A stretch of 64,000 nucleotides of DNA from Hyphomonadaceae bacterium (GTDB taxonomy: Bacteria > Pseudomonadota > Alphaproteobacteria > Caulobacterales > Aquidulcibacteraceae): contig JALHQO010000004.1 of assembly GCA_022841905.1 (NCBI GenBank), positions 1 to 64,000 of the forward strand, given 5' to 3'. The first letter of the stretch is position 1; each line of letters starts with the position of its first letter. The notes under the pieces are model-generated. The model was not told the origin of the DNA. It saw only the letters and a program-made list of their open reading frames with translations, and searched no databases. This document shows positions 7,506-14,928 of the stretch, piece by piece. The translations under genes were made by a program, and so were the position numbers.

Positions 7506-7661
7506 TCAAGCCTTCGTCCAAGCGAGGGCGCCAACCAACACAAGGGTCAAGCAAGCGACCAGATGAGCCGCCAACACAAGGGCGTAAGCGAGGTGCGTCT
7601 CGCTCATCACTGATGCAATCCAAGCCGTCGCTGCGGCGGCGCTGCGCTGCTTAAGAAGCAC
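7506..7661 (-). CDS. Possible small single-span membrane protein
   Basis: A 51-codon frame from a GTG (a shorter form starts at an ATG, residue 19) encodes one clear hydrophobic segment, HLAYALVLAAHLVACLTLVL, with a charged N-terminus. There is no good ribosome site. It may be real or chance; no family is recognised. Confidence 0.22.
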   Translation of the reverse strand: MLLKQRSAAAATAWIASVMSETHLAYALVLAAHLVACLTLVLVGALAWTKA

Positions 7662-7684
7662 GGTGTGGACAGGTCCATTAACGC

Positions 7685-8017
7685 TCAGTCGAAAATGTCG
7701 AAGAGATCGAACCCGCGTTTGCGCCGCCGCGGATGAGAGCCGCCGCCTTCACCGTATTCGCCTCGTTCTCCGTATTCTCCACGTTCGCCGTATTCTGCAT
7801 GCGCACCATGGCTTCTCTCCCGTCCAGCGTGTTGACCCGGCGCAAATTCTGCGGAGGGCGCGGGCGAGTCGGTTTCGCGCGCGCCTTGGATGATCTTTTC
7901 GAGTTCGCCACGGTCGAGCCAGACGCCCCGGCAGGTTGGGCACATGTCGAATTCCACGCCGGCGCGTTGAAGCGCTTGCATGTTCGATTGGCAGTTCGGG
8001 CAAAGCAGCAGCGGCAC
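7685..8017 (-). CDS. zf-TFIIB zinc-finger protein with GEYGER repeats
   Basis: 110 residues. The N-terminus MPLLLCPNCQSNMQ with a second pair in MCPTCRGVWLDRGELEK (~25-41) forms the CxxC...CxxC zinc ribbon of the zf-TFIIB family. The middle holds an in-register repeat of GEYGER (about 75-90) coded by near-identical 18-base units, and the C-terminus is basic followed by FDLFDIFD. Proteins of this type are common but uncharacterised; a role in nucleic-acid or protein binding is inferred only. The repeat is likely prone to slippage. Confidence 0.85.
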   Translation of the reverse strand: MPLLLCPNCQSNMQALQRAGVEFDMCPTCRGVWLDRGELEKIIQGARETDSPAPSAEFAPGQHAGRERSHGAHAEYGERGEYGERGEYGEGGGSHPRRRKRGFDLFDIFD

Positions 8018-8079
8018 TTCAAGTCACTCCAGAAGAAGAGCGCGTCCTCGGATCGGGAGCCCCGAGGACGCGCGGTGGA

Positions 8080-8268
8080 TCAAGCGCGCCTCGTCGGCGG
8101 TTGATCGAGCCGAGATGTCGCGAGCCGGTCCTTGAGCCTGAGTTTCAGCTGCTTCAATCGCTTGATGCGGATGAAGTCAGGCAAGGGGCGTTTCAGTTCG
8201 TGCTGGAGATCGGCGTCGAGCGCTTCGTGACGCCGGGCCAGGCTCGCCGGATGCGACGTTGTGTTCAT
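8080..8268 (-). CDS. DUF465 (YdcH-like) protein
   Basis: 62 residues, matching the DUF465 pattern: HEALDADLQHELKRPLPD followed by IKRLKQLKLRLKDRLA, a helical hairpin. Function unknown; small DUF465 proteins are widespread in alphaproteobacteria. Its ATG overlaps the stop of the preceding gene (ATGA), so the two are translationally coupled and share the structured leader at 8489-8525. Confidence 0.85.
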   Translation of the reverse strand: MNTTSHPASLARRHEALDADLQHELKRPLPDFIRIKRLKQLKLRLKDRLATSRLDQPPTRRA

Positions 8269-8444
8269 GCCGTACGCTCGCGCTCAGTGCGGTCGCGACG
8301 AGGACGTTCGTCTTCTTCGTCCTTGTCCCGAATGCGGCGGCGTTTCTTCACTTCGACCCGAAAATTGATTCTGTCTTCGGGACGCTTTTTGGTTCGCATC
8401 GCTGCGTATATGGCGCCAATCGCGTTGATCATGACGTTCCTCAT
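8265..8444 (-). CDS. Small basic/acidic protein, first gene of DUF465 operon
   Basis: 59 residues, beginning MRNVMINAIGAIYAAMRTKK with a short hydrophobic N-terminus followed by a highly charged region of mixed Arg/Asp/Glu. GGAG eight bases before ATG 8444 defines the start; a longer frame has no ribosome site and would run through the leader element. ATGA overlap with the DUF465 gene. No family is recognised. What makes it notable is the RNA-leader-like element upstream that it shares with the Bax inhibitor gene. Confidence 0.6.
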   Translation of the reverse strand: MRNVMINAIGAIYAAMRTKKRPEDRINFRVEVKKRRRIRDKDEEDERPRRDRTERERTA

Positions 8445-8488
8445 GAAATCCACTCCGGCGGCCGAATGCCAATCGCGGAGCGATGCGG

Positions 8489-8525
8489 TCCGACATCGCG
8501 GCACATGCCGCCAGAGGGGCCCGGA
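8489..8525 (-). promoter_or_regulatory. ybhL-leader-like RNA element, copy 1
   Basis: On the transcript strand: an outer stem TCCG/CGGA, conserved internal-loop bases GGCCCCTCTG and GATGT, and a 5-bp stem GCGGC/GCCGC closed by a loop of 4. The same element, with a different loop but identical flanks, occurs at 10614-10652 before the Bax inhibitor-1 gene. It lies in the 5' region of the 59-residue gene at 8265-8444. Confidence 0.6.
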
Positions 8526-8634
8526 CCTGCCTCATAGAATTAGCCTCGCATCGCCGCCGATCAATTGAACCAGCGATGAGATCGGCAAATGACAGCCATG
8601 AGGCGCCCCTGAGCATTGAAGCGTCCATGGCGCG

Positions 8635-9675
8635 TCACCGGCCGAGCGCCGTCTCGGGCGTTTCGCGGGTGCGCCACAACGAATAGCCGATCGACCCGCC
8701 GAGGAGCGCGAGCGTCATGATGAGCGCCCATTGCGGTTCAAGATAGGGGACCCAGCCCAGCTCTTTCGACAACCCGAAATTCCAGATTATCTTGGCGCCG
8801 ATCAGCACGAGCACGAGCGAGAGACCGTATTTTAGATACTTGAAGCGCTCTACAGCCGCGGCCAGCATGAAGTACATCGAGCGCAGACCTAGAATGGCGA
8901 AGATGTTTGACGTGTAGACAATGAACGGATCGCGCGTGACGGCAAAGATCGCGGGCACCGAATCCACCGCGAACACGATGTCGGCTGCTTCGACCATGAT
9001 GAGCGCCAGGAAAAGCGGAGTGGCGAAGAGCACCATCTTGCCCGAGGACGGATGCGGTCGCCGCACGAAGAAATTGTGATTGTCGATGGTGTCGGTGACG
9101 CGCAGGCGGCGCCGAACGAAGCCGAGGAAGGCGTTATCCTCAAGCTTCATCTCCTGGCCATGCCCAGCGAGCATCTTCCAACCGGTGAAGATCAAGAACG
9201 CTGCGAAGATGTAGAGCACCCAGGTCCACGAATTCACGACGGCCGCACCGGCGGAGATGAAGATCGCGCGGAAGACGATGGCGCCGATGATGCCCCAGAA
9301 CAGCACGCGGTGCTGATACTCGCGCGGTACGGCGAAGTAGGTGAAGATGAGCGAGATGACAAAGATGTTGTCGAAAGCGAGCGCCGTTTCGAGCAGATAG
9401 CCGGTGAAATACTGAACCACCGCCTGCTGGTTGAGATTGTCCGGCGAAGCATAATAGCGCGGATCCGGCTCGAAGACGAAGCCGACATAGAGCCCGAACA
9501 AAACCGCCAGCGAGGCAAAGCTCGCCCACATGATCGCGCTCTTGGCCGGCGAGATGACGCCATCCTTGCGATTGAGCAGGCCAAGATCGAGCCAAAGCAG
9601 GAAACCGATGAAGGCAAGGAAACTCAGCCAGAGCCAGACGGGCTGGCTGGCGTATTCGCTTGTGAGAAATTCCAC
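8635..9675 (-). CDS. TerC/Alx-family integral membrane protein
   Basis: 346 residues with about nine membrane segments. Family features are the acidic segments LLETALAFDNIFVISLIF (~95-112) and MVEAADIVFAVDSVPAIFAV (~225-245), whose conserved Glu/Asp residues in membrane helices define the TerC family. Alx/TerC proteins are linked to Mn2+ export, pH stress and metalation of secreted proteins. It follows the Bax inhibitor gene on the same strand, separated by 81 bases that hold a strong hairpin. No yybP-ykoY riboswitch was recognised in that gap. Confidence 0.9.
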   Translation of the reverse strand: MEFLTSEYASQPVWLWLSFLAFIGFLLWLDLGLLNRKDGVISPAKSAIMWASFASLAVLFGLYVGFVFEPDPRYYASPDNLNQQAVVQYFTGYLLETALAFDNIFVISLIFTYFAVPREYQHRVLFWGIIGAIVFRAIFISAGAAVVNSWTWVLYIFAAFLIFTGWKMLAGHGQEMKLEDNAFLGFVRRRLRVTDTIDNHNFFVRRPHPSSGKMVLFATPLFLALIMVEAADIVFAVDSVPAIFAVTRDPFIVYTSNIFAILGLRSMYFMLAAAVERFKYLKYGLSLVLVLIGAKIIWNFGLSKELGWVPYLEPQWALIMTLALLGGSIGYSLWRTRETPETALGR

Positions 9676-9706
9676 GAATTGCTCTCCGGGCTAGGCGCGG
9701 GCGAAG

Positions 9707-9736
9707 GGCGTCCGCGGGCAGTTGCGCGCGGACGCC
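9707..9736 (-). terminator. 10-bp hairpin between Bax inhibitor and TerC genes
   Basis: Perfect inverted repeat GGCGTCCGCG / CGCGGACGCC with a 10-base loop in the 81-base gap. It has no U-run, so it may be a weak terminator, attenuator or RNA-stability stem that sets terC expression relative to the upstream gene. Confidence 0.45.
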
Positions 9737-9756
9737 TGGGTAGGCCTTGAGCGCGG

Positions 9757-10497
9757 CTATTCTTCGCGCTGGCCGAAGAGCGACAGCAGCAATTGGAAGA
9801 GGTTGATGAAATTGAGGTAGAGACTGAGCGCGCCCCAGACCTGCGCCTTCATTGCGGTCTCTCCGCTGACGCCTGCGATATATTCATCTTTGAGCCGCTG
9901 AGTGTCGAACGCCGTGAGCCCAGCAAACACCAAGACACCGATGACGGAAACGACGAAGTGAAGCATGCTCGACTGCAGGAACAGGTTCACGATGGACGCG
10001 ATCACCACGCCGACCAGGCCAATGATGAGAAACGCACCCATCCCCGAGAGCGAGCGCTTGGTGGTGTAGCCATAGAGGCTGAGCGCGCCGAAGGCGGCCG
10101 CGGTGACGAAAAAGACCTGAGCTATGCTTTGGCCGGTAAAGGTCTGAAACAACACCGCGAGGCTCACGCCCTGTAACGCGGCGACGCTCCAATAGACCGC
10201 GTGCGTGGCGTTGGCGCTGAGGCGCGCGGCGCTGAACGAGGCGATAAGCAAGATGCCGAGCGGTGCGAGCACCGCCACCCAACCCAGTGGCGTGAACTGG
10301 CCGGGACCGGCGAAGAAGATGGCGCTGGCGCCAGTCTGCACCAACAGCAGCGCGACAATCCCGCTGAGCGCGAGTCCCGCGAACATGTAATTGAAGACGC
10401 CAACCATGTGTCGACGCAGGCCCGCGTCGTACATGACGTCGGAAGGGGGCGCGCGCGTGCGCACACTGGCTGGGTCTTGGTAATCTTCGAAGGCCAT
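9757..10497 (-). CDS. Bax inhibitor-1 / YbhL (YccA) family membrane protein
   Basis: 246 residues with seven hydrophobic segments from ~30 to 240. Family markers include FNYMFAGLALSG (~36), the helix pairs around ~100-185, AFDTQRLK (~197-204) and the ending ALSLYLNFINLFQLLLSLFG. Bacterial BI-1 proteins act in membranes, some as pH-sensitive Ca2+ leak channels and some as modulators of FtsH. ATG 10497 with GGAGAT nearby. It is preceded by a long structured leader containing a ybhL-type element, which is expected, since that RNA family was defined upstream of ybhL genes. Confidence 0.92.
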   Translation of the reverse strand: MAFEDYQDPASVRTRAPPSDVMYDAGLRRHMVGVFNYMFAGLALSGIVALLLVQTGASAIFFAGPGQFTPLGWVAVLAPLGILLIASFSAARLSANATHAVYWSVAALQGVSLAVLFQTFTGQSIAQVFFVTAAAFGALSLYGYTTKRSLSGMGAFLIIGLVGVVIASIVNLFLQSSMLHFVVSVIGVLVFAGLTAFDTQRLKDEYIAGVSGETAMKAQVWGALSLYLNFINLFQLLLSLFGQREE

Positions 10498-10530
10498 CGG
10501 CCCATCTCCTACGCTTGGCGGCTAGCGATA

Positions 10531-10608
10531 GGATTGCGGGTGGAGGCGCGTCCCGATTGCCCTTCGGGGGGCGACTGGCGCGAGATCGCGCACATCCACC
10601 CACAATCC
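10531..10608 (-). promoter_or_regulatory. Long-range paired structure in the Bax inhibitor 5' leader
   Basis: GGATTGCGGGTGGA (10531-10544) and TCCACCCACAATCC (10595-10608) can pair as a 14-bp stem with one G-U pair, enclosing two GC-rich hairpins (around 10561-10574 and 10576-10590). It lies between the ybhL-like element and the start codon, so it probably belongs to the same regulatory leader. Confidence 0.55.
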
Positions 10609-10613
10609 TCCAG

Positions 10614-10652
10614 TCCGACATCGCGGCTAGATCAGCCGCCAGAGGGGCCCGG
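10614..10652 (-). promoter_or_regulatory. ybhL-leader-like RNA element, copy 2
   Basis: Shares TCCGACATCGCGGC and GCCGCCAGAGGGGCCCGG with copy 1, separated by a 7-base loop here against 4 there. Both arms of the inner stem are kept while the loop differs in length and sequence, which supports an RNA rather than a DNA element. Upstream of the Bax inhibitor-1 gene, as known for the ybhL motif of alphaproteobacteria. Name from memory. Confidence 0.65.
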
Positions 10653-10746
10653 TCTGGTAGTCGATAAGTAACCCGGTGGCAGCGCCGATTGAAGGGCGCG
10701 ATCCATTGATCTTCGCAATAGCAGCGATCAGGCCTCGCAATAGCGA

Positions 10747-11640
10747 TCAAGTCTCATGCGCGCCTGCTGCATCGAGAGAAGCGAGAATGAAATTGGCCAA
10801 GCGTTCGGCGGCGACCGGCAACGTCTTGCTCGCGCGCACCAACGCAATTTCGATTTCGGCAAGGGCTGGAAACCCATGGTCGACGCCAAATCGGATCAAG
10901 TCGTCGGGGACCATTTCCGATGGCAGCGCCGTGACGCCGAGGCCCGCGCGCAGCGCCGCCTGTTGGCCTGCGAGCGAGGGGCTCGTGTAGGCGATCCGCC
11001 ATGGGCGCTGCACGGCATCGAGCGCCGCGGTCGCGCGTTTGCGATAGACGCAAGGCGCAGGCGCGACCACGAGCGGCACGGGAGCGCCAGCGGGCAAGAC
11101 GTCCTCGCCGGCGCCGACCCAGACAAGCTCCTCGCGCCAGACCCGTACGCCCAGTTCAGCCCCCATCGGCTCGCGTTTAATCAGCGCGAGGTCGAGTTCG
11201 CCTTGGCTCATCTTGTCCATAAGACGCAGCGTCAGATCGCAGGTCACGGAGAGACTGACATGGGGATAGGCGCGCGCATAATCGCCCAAAATGCCCGGCA
11301 GGTGCGTCGTGGCGAAGTCTTCCGGCGCGCCAAATCGCACTTCGCCTTCAAGCGAGTGTTCAAACATCTCGCCGATGATTTCATCGTTGAGCCGCAACAA
11401 GCGCCGCGCTTGCACGAGCAGCGCCTCGCCGTGAACGGTCAGCGTGACGTTGCGCGGATCCCGTGAAAACAGCTCCGCGTTGACGCTTTCTTCGAGCCGC
11501 TTGATTTGCAAGCTGACGGTGGATTGTGTTCGCCCTAGCCTTGCGCCGGCGCGCGTAAAGCTTCTCGCCTCTGCGACAGCGACGAAGGCCCGCAACAAAT
11601 CGAGCTCCAGATTGACAAGGCGGGGCTTTTGACTGGGCAT
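10747..11640 (-). CDS. LysR-type transcriptional regulator
   Basis: 297 residues: N-terminal winged HTH (~10-70; LDLLRAFVAVAEARSFTRAG, then RTQSTVSLQIKRLEESV) and a C-terminal periplasmic-binding-like effector domain (~95-295). The helix is typical of LysR proteins, with the phrase NAELFSRDPRNVTLT at the wing. Target genes are unknown: it faces away from the P-type ATPase gene and no clear T-N11-A palindrome is seen between them. Distant in role from the FixK-type boxes. The start at 11640 gives the usual LysR length. Confidence 0.92.
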   Translation of the reverse strand: MPSQKPRLVNLELDLLRAFVAVAEARSFTRAGARLGRTQSTVSLQIKRLEESVNAELFSRDPRNVTLTVHGEALLVQARRLLRLNDEIIGEMFEHSLEGEVRFGAPEDFATTHLPGILGDYARAYPHVSLSVTCDLTLRLMDKMSQGELDLALIKREPMGAELGVRVWREELVWVGAGEDVLPAGAPVPLVVAPAPCVYRKRATAALDAVQRPWRIAYTSPSLAGQQAALRAGLGVTALPSEMVPDDLIRFGVDHGFPALAEIEIALVRASKTLPVAAERLANFILASLDAAGAHET

Positions 11641-11764
11641 GGCTTCTAACTAGGGTCCGGTTCTGAGCGACGGTAGTGGCTCGGCCTGAGACGCCGTCGC
11701 CCGTCATGAGCTTGTCACGCTCCCACGGCATGAGACTTGGCGCAAATGGCGAAGGGACACGCGG

Positions 11765-11890
11765 GTGTGCTTGGACAGACGGCTGCTGATCATCGTTGCA
11801 GCGCTGGCGGGCTGGATCGCGGTCTGGCTCCTTCTAACGGCAATCTACAAACCCTCGCTCGTATCCGCTGATCGCCTCGCTCACGCATAG
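11765..11890 (+). CDS. Possible 41-residue membrane protein
   Basis: GTG at 11765 with AAGGGA seven bases upstream opens a 41-codon frame: a short basic N-terminus (CLDRRLL) and a single strong membrane helix (IIVAALAGWIAVWLLLTAIY), ending SADRLAHA. The good ribosome site and clean single-span profile favour a real small protein, but no family is recognised. Confidence 0.4.
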   Translation: MCLDRRLLIIVAALAGWIAVWLLLTAIYKPSLVSADRLAHA

Positions 11891-11979
11891 GCCTGCGCCG
11901 GTTTGTGGGGCGCGGTTCGTGTTCGCGACGGCTGCGCACGCACAATCATCAAACATGCGATGAGAGACACGTGCTCACC

Positions 11980-11993
11980 TTGATGCGGATCAA
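11980..11993 (+). promoter_or_regulatory. FNR/FixK box upstream of P-type ATPase
   Basis: TTGATGCGGATCAA, an exact match to the FNR consensus TTGAT-N4-ATCAA. Centre 64 bases before the ATG at 12051; class-II spacing puts the transcript start near 12028. Confidence 0.75.
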
Positions 11994-12050
11994 GCGTCGC
12001 GTGCAGCGCCCGTTCTAGACGGGCGCACGTTCATCGGTGTCGAGCAGGAC

Positions 12051-14813
12051 ATGCAGAACAAAACGCAATTCCAAGCCGACAAGAACGCAACGGAGTTCCA
12101 CGCCCGCAGCGCGGCAGCGGCGCTCATGGCTATGGAGACGCGGCCCGAAGGTCTGACGCAGACCGAGGCCCTGCAGCGGCTCAAGCGCCATGGACCCAAC
12201 ACATTGCCGCGAGCGCAACAGCGCAGCCTTATCGTTCGCTTCCTCGCACATTTCCACAACGTGTTGATTTACGTGCTGCTGGGGGCGGCGGTCATCACCG
12301 CAACGCTCGGGCATTTCGTCGACACTGGCGTCATCCTCGCGGTTGTGATCGCCAATGCGATCATCGGTTTTATACAAGAGGGACGCGCAGAGCAGGCGAT
12401 GGAGTCCATCCGCCACATGCTTGCGCCCAAGTCTGCGGTTTTGCGCGATGGCGTACGTTGCAGTGTTGATAGCGCTGAAGTGACGCCAGGCGACATCGTG
12501 TTGCTGGAGGCCGGCGAAAAAGTCCCCGCCGATGTGCGTCTGCTTGAGGCGACTGGACTGCGGATCGAAGAGGCGATCCTCACCGGCGAATCCGTACCCG
12601 TGTCGAAGGCGGTCGCGCCGGTTGCGGCGGACGCGCCGCTTGGCGACCGCACCTCTATGGCGTTCAGCGGCACGCTCATCGTGGCGGGTCAGGGGCGCGG
12701 CGTTGTCGTCGCCACCGGATCGTCGACTGAAATCGGGCGCATCAGCGGCCTTTTGTCCAAAGTGGAAACGCTGACTACGCCGCTTGTCAGGCAGATGGAC
12801 GGCTTCGCGCGCTGGCTGACGGTCCTCATCCTGCTGATCGCGGGCGCGTTGCTGATCTACGGCTATTTCGTCGGTCACCTGCCGTTCTCAGAACTCTTCA
12901 TGACGGTGGTGGGGCTCTCGGTCGCCGCCATTCCCGAAGGGCTGCCGGCGGTGCTGACCATTACGTTGGCCGTCGGCGTGCAAGCCATGGCGCGGCGCAA
13001 CGCAATTGTGCGCCGTTTGCCGGCCATCGAAACGCTGGGCTCGGTGTCGGTCATCTGCAGCGACAAAACCGGCACGCTCACACGTAATGAAATGATGGCG
13101 GCGACGCTTGCGAGCGCGGAGGGGGCCTATGCCGTCGCCGGAGAGGGCTATGCGCCCGAGGGCGCCATTCGCTTCTCCGATGCGGAGGTCGATCCCAGCA
13201 AGCACACGCTGCTTATTGAGTTCGCCCGCGCGGCCGCCCTCTGCAACGACGCAGCGTTGCGACGTGACGCGGCCGGCTGGAAGGTCGAAGGCGACCCGAT
13301 GGAGGGGGCGCTGAAGGCGTTGGCCGCGAAGATCATGCACGCGGGTCCTGATCCCTTCAGTGACTGGCGCCGCGTCGATGTCATCCCCTTCGATGCGCGC
13401 CATCGCTACATGGCGGTGCTCACCCAAGATCAAGGCGGCGAGGCGGCGATACACGTGAAGGGCGCGCCCGAACGCGTGATTGAAATGTGCTCTGGCCAAC
13501 TCGCGGCCGATGGCGGTTCAGCGCCTGTCGACGAGCGTTATTGGCGCGCCCGAATCGAAGAGATCGCCGCCAGCGGTCAGCGCGTGCTGGCGCTTGCGCG
13601 CCGCCGCGTCGGGCAAGACCAACGCGCGCTGTGCGAAGCGGATCTCCAGGAAGGTCTGATGCTGATTGGCTTGGTGGGGCTGATTGACCCGCCGCGCCGC
13701 GAAGCCATTGACGCCGTCGCCGAATGCCGAAGCGCTGGCATCCGCGTCAAGATGATCACTGGCGACCACGCCGGCACGGCCGTTGCGATTGCCCGTCAAA
13801 TCGGTCTTCAACATCCCGATGGCGTGCTGACTGGCGCCGAGTTGGAAGCCATGAACGATGCGGAGCTGGCCGCCGCCGTCCTCGACACCGATGTGTTTGC
13901 AAGGACAAGCCCTGAACACAAGCTGCGGCTTGTGACCGCGCTGCAAGCGCATGGCATGACCGTGGCGATGACCGGCGACGGCGTGAATGACGCGCCGGCG
14001 CTGAAGCGGGCGGACGCTGGCATCGCCATGGGCCAGAAAGGCAGCGAGGCGGCCAAGGAGGCCTCGGAGCTGGTGCTCGCCGACGACAATTTCGCCTCGA
14101 TCGCCGCCGCCGTCCGCGAGGGCCGCACCGTCTATGACAACATCAAGAAGGTGATCAGCTGGACCCTGCCCACCAATGCGGGCGAAGCGATGACGATCAT
14201 TGTCGCCCTGTCTCTCGGCATGGCGCTGCCGATTACGGCGGTGCAGATTCTCTGGATCAATCTGATTACAGGGATCACGCTGGGCCTTGCGCTCGCCTTC
14301 GAACCCACCGAAGCGAACACCATGTTGCGTCCGCCGCGCGCGCGCAGCGAACCGCTGCTCAACACCGAACTCGTCTGGCACATCGTGCTGGTCTCGGTCC
14401 TGTTCCTCGCGGCGGTGTTCGGCATGTACGCCTACGCAATCGACAAAGGGTACCCCGCCGAACTGGCGCGAACGATCGCGCTCAACACGCTGGTTGTCCT
14501 CGAAATCTTCCACCTCTTTTTTATCCGGAACATTTACGGGACGTCGCTCACGTGGCGCGCCGCGCAGGGGACCCCGGTTGTGTGGGGCTGCGTCATCGCA
14601 ATTACGCTCGCACAGTTCGCCGTCACCTACGCGCCGCCGCTGCAGAACGTGTTTGGCACGCGCGCCGTGCCCCTGCTCGACGGCCTTATCATTGTCGCGG
14701 TTGGAGCGGTGTTCTTCGCGGTCATCGAAGCGGAAAAGCAGACGCGCCTTGCTGTGCGCGCGTCCAGCATTCGACAAGCGGCCTCTTCGTCCCGTCGATT
14801 TGGCCGGCCTTGA
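12051..14813 (+). CDS. P-type cation-transporting ATPase, type II (Ca2+/cation)
   Basis: 920 residues with the full type II P-ATPase plan: cation ATPase N-terminal region (~15-85, GLTQTEALQRLKRHGPNTLP), actuator motif TGES (178), membrane motif AAIPEGLPAVL (~300) in helix M4, phosphorylation motif DKTGTLT at Asp338, KGAPE in the nucleotide domain, hinge GDGVND at 642, and a six-helix C-terminal region (~700-905). The PEGLP motif fits Ca2+/Mn2+ or other cation pumps of the PacL/PMR1 type; mycobacterial CtpF is a hypoxia-induced relative. Substrate cannot be fixed from sequence alone. A perfect FNR box precedes it; it is monocistronic. Confidence 0.93.
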   Translation: MQNKTQFQADKNATEFHARSAAAALMAMETRPEGLTQTEALQRLKRHGPNTLPRAQQRSLIVRFLAHFHNVLIYVLLGAAVITATLGHFVDTGVILAVVIANAIIGFIQEGRAEQAMESIRHMLAPKSAVLRDGVRCSVDSAEVTPGDIVLLEAGEKVPADVRLLEATGLRIEEAILTGESVPVSKAVAPVAADAPLGDRTSMAFSGTLIVAGQGRGVVVATGSSTEIGRISGLLSKVETLTTPLVRQMDGFARWLTVLILLIAGALLIYGYFVGHLPFSELFMTVVGLSVAAIPEGLPAVLTITLAVGVQAMARRNAIVRRLPAIETLGSVSVICSDKTGTLTRNEMMAATLASAEGAYAVAGEGYAPEGAIRFSDAEVDPSKHTLLIEFARAAALCNDAALRRDAAGWKVEGDPMEGALKALAAKIMHAGPDPFSDWRRVDVIPFDARHRYMAVLTQDQGGEAAIHVKGAPERVIEMCSGQLAADGGSAPVDERYWRARIEEIAASGQRVLALARRRVGQDQRALCEADLQEGLMLIGLVGLIDPPRREAIDAVAECRSAGIRVKMITGDHAGTAVAIARQIGLQHPDGVLTGAELEAMNDAELAAAVLDTDVFARTSPEHKLRLVTALQAHGMTVAMTGDGVNDAPALKRADAGIAMGQKGSEAAKEASELVLADDNFASIAAAVREGRTVYDNIKKVISWTLPTNAGEAMTIIVALSLGMALPITAVQILWINLITGITLGLALAFEPTEANTMLRPPRARSEPLLNTELVWHIVLVSVLFLAAVFGMYAYAIDKGYPAELARTIALNTLVVLEIFHLFFIRNIYGTSLTWRAAQGTPVVWGCVIAITLAQFAVTYAPPLQNVFGTRAVPLLDGLIIVAVGAVFFAVIEAEKQTRLAVRASSIRQAASSSRRFGRP

Positions 14814-14928
14814 TCGAACGCAAGCCCGGGAATTGCCCTCGCCCCTATGAGTTAATGAATGGCCGTGTGAGCAGCAAAGTCATGTCGCAGCAGCAATTCG
14901 CCGGCTGCGTTATCGAACACCTTTAAGT

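Noticed and set aside
8635-9756. yybP-ykoY manganese riboswitch before the TerC gene
   Set aside because: The 81-base gap holds only a simple 10-bp hairpin; conserved riboswitch loops were not seen.
13518-14777. Long minus-strand reading frame (about 419 codons) opposite the P-type ATPase gene
   Set aside because: It is an antisense shadow produced by high G+C codon bias of the real ATPase gene; its protein is rich in Arg/His/Asp and matches no family.
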